Assembly (NCBI RefSeq): GCF_027257975.1
Contig: NZ_JANZKX010000006.1
Span: forward strand, 248,001-312,000
Source: Pelomonas sp. BJYL3
Lineage (GTDB): Bacteria > Pseudomonadota > Gammaproteobacteria > Burkholderiales > Burkholderiaceae_C
Reading direction: 5' to 3'
Length of the DNA stretch: 64,000 nt
Program-made: the position numbers and the translations under genes
In this document: piece after piece, positions 30,842 through 38,768 of the stretch
Position numbering within the stretch: position 1 is the stretch's first letter
How the letters are laid out: each line of letters starts with the position of its first letter
Notes under the pieces: model-generated
Told to the model about the DNA's origin: nothing
Seen by the model: the letters and a program-made list of their open reading frames with translations, nothing else
Databases searched by the model: none

Positions 30842-31807
30842 ATGGGGCTCCTGCCATCCGAGTCCGTGCCTCTGGGCCATCTGCGCCTGCACCAGTACCT
30901 CGCGCTGGAGCCCGGCCCTCGCCTGCTGGTCACCGCCGCCGTGCATGGCAACGAGACCTGCGGTACCCAGGCCCTGTCTCGCCTGATCGACGATCTCGAC
31001 ACCGGCGCGCTGCCACTGCGCCGCGGCCAGCTGACGCTGCTGCCCGTCACCAACCCCCTGGCCTACCAGCGCCGTCAGCGCCAGGGCGAACGCAACCTCA
31101 ACCGCCAGCTGATGCCCACGCCGCAGCCGGCAAACCACGAGGACCGCATCGCCACAGCGCTGTGCCCGCTGCTGGCGGCACACGAGGTGCTGCTGGACCT
31201 GCACTCCTTCCAGGGTGAAGGCGAGCCCTTCGTGATGCTGGGCCCGCCCGACAACAGCGGCCCCCTGGAGCCCTTCGCCCATGCCGCGGCCGAGGCCCGG
31301 CTGGCGCGGGCCCTGGGCGCCCCCCGCATCGTCGAAGGATGGATGCGCTGCTATGCCCGCGGGCTGGCGCAGCGGGGCGCGGACCCGGCCGGCATCGCCC
31401 AGGCCATTGGCACGACCGAGGCCATGCGCCGGGCGGGCGGCTACGGCGTCACGCTGGAGTGCGGCCAGCATGCGGACCCGGCGGCCGTGGGCGTCGCCTA
31501 TCGCGCCGTGCGGCGGGCGCTGGCCCTGCTGGACATGATCGATCCGGGCGAGGCTGAAGCCCCGCCCTCCCCGGCCCCCGAGCTGCTGGAGATGCTGGAG
31601 GTCTTCGATCGACAGCATCCCCAGGACCGCTTCGCCCGCGCCTGGCGCAATTTCGAGGCGGTCAGCGCCGGCGAATGCATCGGCTGGCGACACGACGGGC
31701 AGGCCGTGCGGGCGCCGGGCGACGGCCGCCTGGTCTTCCCGGACGAGAAGGCCGCCGTCGGCACCGAATGGGTGTTCTGGGCCCGGGCCAGCGAGCGTCC
31801 GGTGTGA
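30842..31807 (+). CDS. succinylglutamate desuccinylase/aspartoacylase family protein
   Basis: 321 residues, zinc hydrolase of the M14-like AstE/AspA group. VTAAVHGNETCGTQALSRL carries the HxxE zinc pair (near residue 37), NPLAYQRRQRQGERNLNR the Arg-Asn-rich substrate loop, and LLDLHSFQGEGEP the third zinc His. A late Glu in VTLECGQHAD is the catalytic candidate. It lies 11 bases after the PIG-L gene, so both may act on one acylated compound. Whether the substrate is N-succinylglutamate is unknown. Confidence 0.86.
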   Translation: MGLLPSESVPLGHLRLHQYLALEPGPRLLVTAAVHGNETCGTQALSRLIDDLDTGALPLRRGQLTLLPVTNPLAYQRRQRQGERNLNRQLMPTPQPANHEDRIATALCPLLAAHEVLLDLHSFQGEGEPFVMLGPPDNSGPLEPFAHAAAEARLARALGAPRIVEGWMRCYARGLAQRGADPAGIAQAIGTTEAMRRAGGYGVTLECGQHADPAAVGVAYRAVRRALALLDMIDPGEAEAPPSPAPELLEMLEVFDRQHPQDRFARAWRNFEAVSAGECIGWRHDGQAVRAPGDGRLVFPDEKAAVGTEWVFWARASERPV

Positions 31808-31838
31808 TCCAGGGCATGGCATCGCTTTCACAGCCCTC

Positions 31839-31844
31839 TACACT
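31839..31844 (+). promoter_or_regulatory. -10 box of the STAS-like gene
   Basis: TACACT, followed by a short leader containing an AGGAACAG ribosome-site-like stretch and a near-duplicate AACAGCTCA (31855-31863 and 31866-31874). Confidence 0.35.
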
Positions 31845-31873
31845 CGCCGCAGGAACAGCTCACTGAACAGCTC

Positions 31874-32266
31874 ATGGACTGGAATCAACACGGCAACTTC
31901 CACCTCCAGTGGCGGGGTGATGTGCTTGTGATCCGCTACGAGGGCGTCTGGAACGAGGTCGCGGCGCGCCACCTGCACCGCGACGCGAGTGCGCTGTGGG
32001 CGCGGCATCCGGCGCCCTGGGCCATGGTGGGCCTGTTCGAGGCCTGGGAAGGCGCGACGCCCGAGGCGCTCAAGGCCTGGCTGGACTTCTTCCTGGACGC
32101 CGTGGCCCATGGCCTGGGCGCCTACGCGGTGGCCATGCCCACGACCCTGCATGCCAGCATGGCAGAGGGCCTGCGGCGCGAGACCTCCAAGCGCGTCGCC
32201 CGCAAGGACTGCGCCGACCTGCCCGACGCCCTGCAATGGCTGGGCAGCCTGGGCTACGCGTCCTGA
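31874..32266 (+). CDS. small STAS/SpoIIAA-like hypothetical protein
   Basis: 130 residues. The order of short strands and helices (VLVIRYEGVWNEVAARHLHRDASALW, then PWAMVGLFEAWEGATPEALKAWLDFF) resembles SpoIIAA-like/STAS-fold proteins seen in Burkholderiales, but this is a fold-level guess. No signal peptide or membrane helix. It has its own -10 box and stands between unrelated genes, so its role is unknown. Confidence 0.7.
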   Translation: MDWNQHGNFHLQWRGDVLVIRYEGVWNEVAARHLHRDASALWARHPAPWAMVGLFEAWEGATPEALKAWLDFFLDAVAHGLGAYAVAMPTTLHASMAEGLRRETSKRVARKDCADLPDALQWLGSLGYAS

Positions 32267-32329
32267 GGCCGTCCCGGCCGGCAAGACCCCATGCCGGCAG
32301 GCGCGGCCGCCGCACACTACCATCGCCCC

Positions 32330-32989
32330 ATGCTCAAGATCGATTTCGTCTCCGACGTCTCCTGCCCCTGGTGCGCCATCGGGCTCAAGTCCCTGGATCA
32401 GGCCCTGAGCCAGGTCCCCGAAGTGCAGGCCGAGATCCGCTTTCAGCCCTTCGAGCTGAACCCGCAGATGCCGGCCGAGGGCGAGGAGATCAACGCCCAC
32501 CTGGCCCGCAAGTACGGCGCCAGCCCCGCCCAGCTGGAGCAGACCCGCGAGCAGATACGCCAGCGCGGTGCTGCACTGGGGTTCAGCTTCACCAAGGGCG
32601 CGCGGGACCGCATCTACAACACCTTTGACGCCCACCGACTGCTGCATTGGGCCGGCGAGACCGACCTCGTCAAGCAGAAGGCCCTGAAGCTGGCGCTCTT
32701 CACCGCCTATTTCACCGAGGGACGCAACCCGGGCGCCCGTGAGGTGCTGCTGGCCGCCGCCGAAAGTGCCGGCCTGGACCGCGCCGCCGCCGAGGCCGTG
32801 CTGGACAGCGATGCCCATGCCGAGGCCGTGCGCGAGCAGGAGTCCTACTGGCAGGCTCAGGGCATCAGCTCGGTGCCGGCGCTGGTCATCAACGAACGCT
32901 ACCTGCTGCAGGGCGGCCAGCCGCCGGAGGTCTTTGCCCAGGCCCTGCGCCAGATCGCCGCCGAGGAAGCCAAGGCCGCGGGCGCCTGA
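32330..32989 (+). CDS. DsbA family oxidoreductase (FrnE-like)
   Basis: 219 residues, thioredoxin fold with a CPWC active site in FVSDVSCPWCAIGL near residue 12, then the helical DsbA insert and the cis-Pro loop SSVPALVINERYLLQGGQ. No signal peptide, so it is the cytoplasmic FrnE/2-hydroxychromene-isomerase-like branch. The start at 32330 follows TACCAT (32318-32323) by six bases; an in-frame ATG 13 codons upstream overlaps that box and is less likely. Confidence 0.9.
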   Translation: MLKIDFVSDVSCPWCAIGLKSLDQALSQVPEVQAEIRFQPFELNPQMPAEGEEINAHLARKYGASPAQLEQTREQIRQRGAALGFSFTKGARDRIYNTFDAHRLLHWAGETDLVKQKALKLALFTAYFTEGRNPGAREVLLAAAESAGLDRAAAEAVLDSDAHAEAVREQESYWQAQGISSVPALVINERYLLQGGQPPEVFAQALRQIAAEEAKAAGA

Positions 32990-33063
32990 GCACCAGCCGC
33001 ACCCGCATTTGCCACGGCTTGTAAAGGGGGCCGCCCCCAGGCGGAGCCGCCGTCCGGCTGAGC

Positions 33064-33069
33064 GACAAT
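33064..33069 (+). promoter_or_regulatory. -10 box upstream of rdgC
   Basis: GACAAT about 85 bases before the rdgC start. Between it and rdgC lie a hairpin and a full terminator (see next entries). Confidence 0.4.
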
Positions 33070-33072
33070 GCC

Positions 33073-33135
33073 CTCCGGTCGGCCGCGGCACGCGGCCCTG
33101 GGAATGAATCGTTGAACGCCCCGCCGGGGCGTTTT
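33073..33135 (+). ncRNA. possible small RNA or attenuator before rdgC
   Basis: Starting about seven bases after GACAAT, the sequence holds a perfect GGCCGCG-GCA-CGCGGCC hairpin (33081-33097), then a three-codon ATG-AAT-CGT-TGA reading frame (33104-33115), then a complete terminator. The unit is about 65 bases long and would give a short RNA unless transcription reads through into rdgC. Purely from structure; no family was recognised. Confidence 0.35.
33115..33135 (+). terminator. rho-independent terminator 20 bases before rdgC
   Basis: AACGCCCC-GCC-GGGGCGTTTTT, a perfect stem with a T tract. It lies downstream of the only visible rdgC promoter box and upstream of the gene. Confidence 0.75.
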
Positions 33136-33154
33136 TGCTTGAGAGAGGTCGTCC

Positions 33155-34156
33155 GTGTTCAAGAATCTCCTGCTGTACCGCATCGCGCCTGAATGGCAGG
33201 CCACGATCGAGGAGATCGAAGAGGCCCTGGAGCCCGAGCGTTTCGTGCCCTGTGGCGCCACGCAGCCGCTCTCGGCGGGCTGGGTCTCGCCGCGTGGCAT
33301 CGCGCATGCGCCGCTGATCGAGGACGTCGGTGGCCACTGGCTGCTGAAGCTGCAGGTCGAGCAGCGCGTGCTGCCAGGCTCCGTGGTGCGACGCCGGGTC
33401 GACGAGCTGTGCGAGCGCATCGAGCAGGAAACCGGCCGCAAGCCGGGCAAGAAGGTCAAGAACGAGCTCAAGGAGCAGGTCACGCAGGAGCTGCTGCCCC
33501 AGGCCTTCACCAAGCAGGGCGCCACGCGCGTCTGGATCGATGTGAAGCAGCGCCTGCTGATGGTGGACGCCGGCTCGGTCAGCAAGGCGGACGAGCTCAT
33601 CACCCTGCTCGTCAAGTGCCTGCCCAGCCTGGTCGTGCAGCTGCTGCAGACCGCCGAGACGCCCGCCGCCTGCATGGCCGCCTGGCTGTCCGACGGCGTG
33701 CCGCCTGCAGGCTTCACCGTGGACCGCGAGTGCGAGCTCAAGAGCGAGGACGAGATGAAGTCCGTCGTGCGCTACGCCCGCCACCCGCTGGACATCGAGG
33801 AGGTGCGCCAGCACCTGGCCGCCGGCAAGCGCCCCACCAAGCTGGCACTGACCTGGCGCGACCGCGTCTCCTTCCTGCTGACGGACACCCTGTCCATCAA
33901 GAAGATCGCCTTCCTGGACATCGTCTTCGAAGGCCGTGACAAGCCCAGCAAGGACGAGGCCTTCGACGCCGACGCAGCCCTGGCCACCGGTGAGCTCTCG
34001 CAGCTGCTGCCGGACCTGATCTACGGCCTGGGCGGCGAGCACGACTTCGCGGCGGCCGCGCTGCAGGGCGTGAGCCTGCAGCTGCAGAAGGAACCGGCCC
34101 TGCCCGCCACGGCCACCACGGCAGCCGGCTCCGAAGAACCGGCCCCCTGGGACTGA
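33155..34156 (+). CDS. rdgC: recombination-associated protein RdgC
   Basis: 333 residues. RdgC is a ring-shaped DNA-binding protein that restrains RecA. The start FKNLLLYRIAPEW and the strings EPERFVPCG, SAGWVSPRG, RRRVDELCERIEQETGRKPGKK and KRPTKLALTWRDRVSFLLT are typical of the family. The GTG start has GAGAGAGG seven bases upstream. The C terminus is a short Ala/Thr/Pro tail. It meets the minus-strand cytochrome b-like gene end to end with no gap. Confidence 0.95.
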   Translation: MFKNLLLYRIAPEWQATIEEIEEALEPERFVPCGATQPLSAGWVSPRGIAHAPLIEDVGGHWLLKLQVEQRVLPGSVVRRRVDELCERIEQETGRKPGKKVKNELKEQVTQELLPQAFTKQGATRVWIDVKQRLLMVDAGSVSKADELITLLVKCLPSLVVQLLQTAETPAACMAAWLSDGVPPAGFTVDRECELKSEDEMKSVVRYARHPLDIEEVRQHLAAGKRPTKLALTWRDRVSFLLTDTLSIKKIAFLDIVFEGRDKPSKDEAFDADAALATGELSQLLPDLIYGLGGEHDFAAAALQGVSLQLQKEPALPATATTAAGSEEPAPWD

Positions 34157-34603
34157 TCAGGCGCCCGGGCGATGGCGCCGCGGGCGGTGCCAGGCCCACA
34201 GCAGGGCCAGGCTCAGCGCCAGCCCGGCGTGCACCCAGCCCGTGGCCTCGTGCCAGGCCTCGGGGACGAGGTACAGCAGGCCATAGGCTGTCAGCACCAC
34301 GGCCGTCAACACGGCGCTCAGCCACAGCCCGCTGCGGCGCTGGCCCAGGCGGCCGGCCTGGGCACTGAGCCGCCAGCCGGCGGGCACATGGCTGCCGGCG
34401 ACCATGCCCAGGCCCATCAGCACGAACATGCTGGCCAGGCCATGCACGCGCAGCAGCCAGGCCTCGGCCGGTGGCGGCAGGGTGTCCGCCTCGCGCCCGT
34501 AGTGCAGCAGCAGCCAGGCCAGGCCGGTGGCGGCCAGGACGGTGAAGCTGGTGTAGAGCCAGCGCTTGTGCCAGCCGGGCAGTTTGAGCAGAGGAGCGCG
34601 CAT
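34157..34603 (-). CDS. small four-helix membrane protein, cytochrome b-like (DUF4405-like)
   Basis: 148 residues with four hydrophobic helices. His residues sit at helix positions suitable for haem ligation (HGLASM, GSHVP, WVHAGLALSLALLWAWH), as in DUF4405-type cytochrome b domains. This assignment is from topology and His placement only. It is the last gene of an operon with a di-haem cytochrome c, a barrel, an FMN-binding protein and ApbE, and starts 26 bases after apbE, so it probably passes electrons from the quinone pool to the periplasmic flavoprotein. Confidence 0.65.
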   Translation of the reverse strand: MRAPLLKLPGWHKRWLYTSFTVLAATGLAWLLLHYGREADTLPPPAEAWLLRVHGLASMFVLMGLGMVAGSHVPAGWRLSAQAGRLGQRRSGLWLSAVLTAVVLTAYGLLYLVPEAWHEATGWVHAGLALSLALLWAWHRPRRHRPGA

Positions 34604-34629
34604 GGAGGGCAGGAACGGATGCGGGGCGC

Positions 34630-35412
34630 TCAGCGCCGCCAGATCCAGACCCGGGCCTGCAGTCGCGTGAGCAGCGCGGATTCTCGCTCAGCGCCGGAAA
34701 CCGCCAGTGCGCCCAGGCCGGCCAGCTTGCACAGCGCGTCGGCCCACAGGGCGGAGGGCGCTGCCACCGCCACCTGCACGGCGTCGTCCGGTTCCAGACC
34801 GTGGAGCTGGCTGCGGCTGCCCGGCGCGTAGTGGCTGCTGGCAAAGGCGCCGTCGGCCAGCTGGCCGAACTCGCGCAGGCCGCCGCGTTCTTCGTCCCGC
34901 AGCAGCAGGGGCACCGGGTCCGGGCCGAACACGCGCAGGTCCCCCCCGGCATTGACGCTGCCCCAGACAGCGCCGCTGCGCCGCATCAGCGCCACCAGGC
35001 GGTCGACGACAAAGCCCTTGGCGATGCCGCCCAGGTCCAGCTGCACGCCCGCCTGCGTCTTGTGCAGGACGCCCCCGCGCAGCTGCCAGCCTTGCGGGCC
35101 GCTGCCCAGCGTGGGATCGAATCGGCCGGCGCTGCGCTGACGCAGCCAGTCTGCCGCCGCCATCACGCGCTGCGTGGCGGGCCGCAGGGCCAGGTGGGCG
35201 CCGCCAGGCAGGGCATTGAAGCGGGCGACGTCGCTGGCGGGCTGGAAGCGGCTCAGCTGCCCTTCCAGGCGCGCCAGCAGGGCGAAACCCTCCTCCAGGG
35301 CCTGCGCACCCCGTGCCGGGTCCGGATGACGCAGCCCCAGCTCGACGAGGGTCCCCAGCACCGGCTGAGCGCGGCGCTGCAGGCCAGCCGTGGTGAAGTC
35401 AGCCGAGCACAC
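34630..35412 (-). CDS. apbE: ApbE family FAD:protein FMN transferase
   Basis: 260 residues. Transfers FMN from FAD onto a Thr of target proteins in the periplasm. The motifs LGTLVELGLRH, DPTLGSGPQGW, QLDLGGIAKGFVVDRLVALM, NAGGDLRVFG and the late ALWADALCKLA match ApbE. It is shorter than the usual 320 residues and shows no clear signal peptide, so the start (GTG at 35412, overlapping the previous gene by 14 bases) is uncertain. The likely substrate, an FMN-binding protein with an SGAT motif, is encoded just upstream. Confidence 0.9.
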   Translation of the reverse strand: MCSADFTTAGLQRRAQPVLGTLVELGLRHPDPARGAQALEEGFALLARLEGQLSRFQPASDVARFNALPGGAHLALRPATQRVMAAADWLRQRSAGRFDPTLGSGPQGWQLRGGVLHKTQAGVQLDLGGIAKGFVVDRLVALMRRSGAVWGSVNAGGDLRVFGPDPVPLLLRDEERGGLREFGQLADGAFASSHYAPGSRSQLHGLEPDDAVQVAVAAPSALWADALCKLAGLGALAVSGAERESALLTRLQARVWIWRR

Positions 35413-35941
35413 CGCTGCGCCTTGCCTGTTCGACCACCGCGACGATGCGCTTCACGCCCTCGGTCACATGGCCGCAGGACAGCGTGGCGCCCGAGATGTT
35501 GGCGATGTCCTCGCCCAGCTTCAGCGGCGCGCCCTGGGCCTTGCCCAGGAACTGCTTGCGCCAGGCGGGCGTGCGCACCTCATGGCCGTGGCTCTCGCGG
35601 TAGGAGAGGATCTCCACCCCGCGCACCCTGCCGTCCGTGCCGATGCCCACGGCATAGCTGATCAGCTCGAACTTGCCCAGCACCTCGTCGGCCACCACCA
35701 CACCCAGCAGCTCCCTGCCCTTGTAGGCCAGGCGCAGCTTCCACTGCGCGCTGCGCGGCTTGACGCCCAGGGCGGCGATGGCCTGGGCCTGCGCGGCGTC
35801 CAGCTGCCAGTCACGGATCTCGAAACGATCCGCCTCGGCGAACATCAGCTTGGCCGCGGCCTCGGCCGTCATGTAGTCCACGGCAAAGGCGCCTGAAGGG
35901 GCCAGGGCCAATGCGGCGGTGGCGGCCAGGCTCAGGCGCAT
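35399..35941 (-). CDS. FMN-binding (flavinylated) periplasmic protein
   Basis: 180 residues. A signal peptide ends AFA-VDYM near residue 20. The FMN_bind domain (as in NqrC/RnfG) ends with ISGATLSCGHVT, where Thr at about residue 153 is the flavinylation site used by ApbE. EILSYRESHGHEV and WRKQFLGK are family strings. The start codon overlaps the preceding barrel gene stop, and the ApbE gene overlaps its end. Role inferred: a covalent-FMN electron carrier in the periplasm. Confidence 0.92.
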   Translation of the reverse strand: MRLSLAATAALALAPSGAFAVDYMTAEAAAKLMFAEADRFEIRDWQLDAAQAQAIAALGVKPRSAQWKLRLAYKGRELLGVVVADEVLGKFELISYAVGIGTDGRVRGVEILSYRESHGHEVRTPAWRKQFLGKAQGAPLKLGEDIANISGATLSCGHVTEGVKRIVAVVEQARRSGVLG

Positions 35942-37245
35942 CAGAAGCTCCAGCCCAGGCCGAGGTTGAGGCGGTTCTGGTCCTTGTTCTGCTTGAAGCG
36001 CTGCACATCGGCCTTGAGCACCACGCCCGGCGCGAACTCAAAGTTGGCGCCCAGGGTGTAGACCTGCTCGGCCGCCAGCACCTCGGGCGTCAGGCCGGCG
36101 CCCAGGTCGGCATAGGCGGCGGCAGTGTTGAAGCGCTCCCAGCGCACGAAGGGCTTGAGCACATAGCTGCCCTGCTCCCAGAGCTTGTAGGCGGCCTGCA
36201 CGTAGGCCCCGTCAAAGCGCGAGGGGATCAGGCTGTCCCCGCCCACCAGGGGCAGGTTCAAGGCGGCGGTGTTGGAGATGGTGCCGCGGCTGTAAAGCGC
36301 CGAGAGGTCCCAGGCGCCGGGGGTCCAGCGCGCATGCAGGTCCCACAGGGTGATGCGGGACTCGTTCGCCTGCTGCTTGTGCGTGGCCTGGCCGGTGAAG
36401 ATCGAGCCGCCCAGCAGCAGGCCCGGAATGCCGCGGTAGTTGGCCGCGCCGAAGAAGGACAGGTCGCGCGAGCGCGCCAGGGCCATCTCCTGGTGGATGG
36501 CGCCCAGCGGGGACTCGCGGCCCTCGCTGCTGCCGGCATCCCATTTGTTCAGGTCAAAGCCGGTGGAGATGCCGCCCTGCAGCGTCCAGCCGCTGTCCAG
36601 CTGGCCCACCAGCTGGATGCCGCCCTCGCGCCAGGTGCTGGGGATGATGGCGGTCTCGACGAAGTTGCGCTCCACGCCGTAATAGGCGGTGGGCTCGTGG
36701 TTCTCGTTGATCAGGCCCATGGGCACGAGGAAGAGGCCGCCGCGCACGGCCCAGTTCGGGTGGAACTGGTGCTCGACATAGGCCTGCTCGATGGCCACCT
36801 CGCCGGCGTCATCAGCCGAGGCCACGGCATGCTCGACCTCGATCTCCGTCACCACCTTGGTCTTCTCGTCGAAGCGGTGCTGGTAGCCCAGCACCAGGCG
36901 GCGCAGATCGGCCTGGGCGTCCTTGCTGTTCTTCGTCGGGCGGTTGTAGTTCAGCTCGGCATAGCCGCTCAGCACCGTGGCCGGCGCGGCCGTGGGGCGC
37001 TCGGCCTCGGCAAAGGCGGGCGGGAGCGAGGGCGGAGCCACCGGCGCCACCGGCTTGGCCGCCTCGGCGGCACGCTGCTGCTGGACCTGGGCCAGCTCGG
37101 CGCGCAGCTTGTTCAGCTCGGCCGCCAGCTGGTCCACGCGGCGCAGCAGCTCCTGCTCCGTGGCGGTCTGGGCCTGGGCGGGTTGCAGGGCCAGCATCAG
37201 GGCAAGGCTCAGGGTGCTGAGCAGGGGCAAGGTCTTCTTGTTCAT
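35941..37245 (-). CDS. outer-membrane beta-barrel (porin-like) protein
   Basis: 434 residues from the ATG at 37245 (MNKKTLPLL). The signal peptide ends AQA-QTAT near residue 26; a short coiled coil (ELLRRVDQLAAELNKLRAELAQVQ) and a Pro-rich linker precede a beta-rich barrel ending in the aromatic GLGWSF. LSGYAELNYNRPTK and the region VRGGLFLVPMGLINENHEPTAYYGV are like phosphate-selective or OprO/OprP-type and related barrels. It lies between a di-haem cytochrome lipoprotein and a flavinylated carrier; a conduit role is inference. Its stop overlaps the next gene. Confidence 0.85.
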   Translation of the reverse strand: MNKKTLPLLSTLSLALMLALQPAQAQTATEQELLRRVDQLAAELNKLRAELAQVQQQRAAEAAKPVAPVAPPSLPPAFAEAERPTAAPATVLSGYAELNYNRPTKNSKDAQADLRRLVLGYQHRFDEKTKVVTEIEVEHAVASADDAGEVAIEQAYVEHQFHPNWAVRGGLFLVPMGLINENHEPTAYYGVERNFVETAIIPSTWREGGIQLVGQLDSGWTLQGGISTGFDLNKWDAGSSEGRESPLGAIHQEMALARSRDLSFFGAANYRGIPGLLLGGSIFTGQATHKQQANESRITLWDLHARWTPGAWDLSALYSRGTISNTAALNLPLVGGDSLIPSRFDGAYVQAAYKLWEQGSYVLKPFVRWERFNTAAAYADLGAGLTPEVLAAEQVYTLGANFEFAPGVVLKADVQRFKQNKDQNRLNLGLGWSF

Positions 37246-37278
37246 GAGGGGCACTTCGAAAGGTCTTGAATGAGGGGC

Positions 37279-38547
37279 TCAGCGGGCGTAGCCATCACTG
37301 AGCGTGCGCAGGAAGGCGACCACGTCGTCGATCTCGGACTCGCTGAGCGCCGGCGCATCGCCGGGCTTGCGGTTGTAGGGGCCTTCGCTGGTGTTGACGT
37401 TGCCGCGCAGCGCCGGAGGCAGGTCATTGAATTTGTCGATGCTGCCGTCGGCCAGGCGCGGGTACCACTTCTCGGGGAAGATGTCGCGCTGCACATAGAA
37501 GCTCACGACCTCCCGCAGGCTGCTGAAGCGACCGTTGTGGAAGAAGGCCTTGCGCTGGGCCACATTGCGCAGCGAGGGCACCTTGAAGGCGCCGCAGAGG
37601 TCCTGGCGCGCCTGCAGGTCACCGCCCTCGCGGGCACACAGGCCCAGGTCGAAGAAGGCCGGGTCGGCGTTCTGGGCCAGGGCGGTGTTGCGCGGCACGC
37701 CCAGGGCGTCGTAGCTGAAGTCCGTGAACAGCGGGAAGCTGCCGTCCGCGCCCTTGGCGGAGGGGTGGCAGGCGGCGCAGTTGCCCTTGTCCTTGGCATT
37801 GAAGAGGGCCAGGCCGCGCAGTTCCTGCTCGCTGAGGGCCGTGCGGCCGCGCAGGAATTCGTCGTACTTGCTGCTGTAGGAGCGGAACTCCCCGTCTTCC
37901 AGCTGGTAGGCCTGCAGGGCCAGCTGCATGCGCTGCAGGGCCTCCGCCGGGTTCTTGAGGATGTCGGCACCGAATTCCTTCCTGAACTCGGCGGCGTAGC
38001 TGGCGCGGGCCAGGCGGGCGATCAGGTCCTCGACGCTGGCGTTGGCCATCTCCTTGGGATTGAAGAAGGGCTTGCCGGCCTGGTCCATCAGGCTGGTGGC
38101 CCGGCCGTCCCAGAAAAAGCCGCCATTGGGCGTGCCTTCCTTGTCGAAGTTGAAGGACTTGTTGCCCGCCAGATAGCGCAGGCCCGGCGCGGTGCGCCCG
38201 CCCTCCAACTCCATCATCACGCCGCCCGGCTCGGTGGGCTTGCCGTTCAGGGCGCCGGCATGGCCCGTGTCCGGCGTGTGGCAGCTGATGCAGGCCTGCT
38301 GGCCGGAGCCGGAAAGACTGACGTCCTTGAAGATCTTCTCGCCCAGCTGCGCGCGGCTGCTCAGGCCGCTGTCGGCGGGCGCAGGGGTTGGGCCGGCATC
38401 GCTGCCACCGCCGCCACCGCAGGCGCTGAGGACGAAGCTCAGCAGGAGCGCCGAAGCCATCGTCAAAAAGGAATTCACGGAGGGTGTTGGGGCGTGTCCA
38501 GCCTTGATGAGCGAAGGCTGGACGCGCGTCTGAGCGTGGCGAAGCAT
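37279..38547 (-). CDS. di-haem cytochrome c lipoprotein (cytochrome c peroxidase/MbnH-like)
   Basis: 422 residues from ATG 38547; a shorter lipoprotein start (ATG 38460, 393 residues) is also possible. Lipobox LSAC is followed by a Gly/Ser/Asp linker. Two haem c motifs, CISCH (near residue 88) and CAACH (about 160 residues later), place it in the di-haem cytochrome c peroxidase/MauG/MbnH superfamily. FFWDGRATSLMDQA and VPSLRNVAQRKAFFHNGRFSSLREVV are family strings. First gene of a five-gene minus-strand operon with a Fur-like site upstream. Whether it is a peroxidase or an electron carrier cannot be told. Confidence 0.88.
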   Translation of the reverse strand: MLRHAQTRVQPSLIKAGHAPTPSVNSFLTMASALLLSFVLSACGGGGGSDAGPTPAPADSGLSSRAQLGEKIFKDVSLSGSGQQACISCHTPDTGHAGALNGKPTEPGGVMMELEGGRTAPGLRYLAGNKSFNFDKEGTPNGGFFWDGRATSLMDQAGKPFFNPKEMANASVEDLIARLARASYAAEFRKEFGADILKNPAEALQRMQLALQAYQLEDGEFRSYSSKYDEFLRGRTALSEQELRGLALFNAKDKGNCAACHPSAKGADGSFPLFTDFSYDALGVPRNTALAQNADPAFFDLGLCAREGGDLQARQDLCGAFKVPSLRNVAQRKAFFHNGRFSSLREVVSFYVQRDIFPEKWYPRLADGSIDKFNDLPPALRGNVNTSEGPYNRKPGDAPALSESEIDDVVAFLRTLSDGYAR

Positions 38548-38575
38548 GGTTTGCACTTGGATTAGCAAGCGCAAT

Positions 38576-38594
38576 GATAACAATTCGCAATTGC
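38576..38594 (-). promoter_or_regulatory. candidate Fur box upstream of the cytochrome operon
   Basis: Read on the minus strand, GCAATTGCGAATTGTTATC matches 12 of 19 positions of the Fur consensus and looks like Burkholderiales Fur sites of the form TGCGAAT-TTATCATT. It overlaps a perfect palindrome TTCGCAATTGCGAA (38584-38597) and lies 30-45 bases before the operon start. Confidence 0.5.
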
Positions 38595-38624
38595 GAAACC
38601 TTTACCCAGATCAAGGGCGTGCGC

Positions 38625-38642
38625 GTGGCAATGCATTGCCAC
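38625..38642. repeat. 18-bp perfect palindrome
   Basis: GTGGCAATGCATTGCCAC is a perfect palindrome in the 220-base gap between the cytochrome operon start and the ogt 3' end. Nothing else is seen between it and ogt apart from a CCACGTCCCGGCCACGTCCC direct-repeat-like stretch. It could be an operator for the cytochrome operon. Confidence 0.5.
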
Positions 38643-38768
38643 TACGCGTCCAAGGGAGCGCCGCCCTCTTTCCGGCCACGTCCCGGCCACGTCCCGCCCA
38701 CTTCCCAACCACCTCTCGCCTCCTCGCCGAGCAGGGGGCCCTTCCCACAGCAGCCGGTCCGCAGGCCC

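Noticed and set aside
31838-34042. 734-codon minus-strand frame over the STAS-like, DsbA and rdgC genes
   Set aside because: Crosses three genes with good motifs and their spacers; a chance GC-rich frame.
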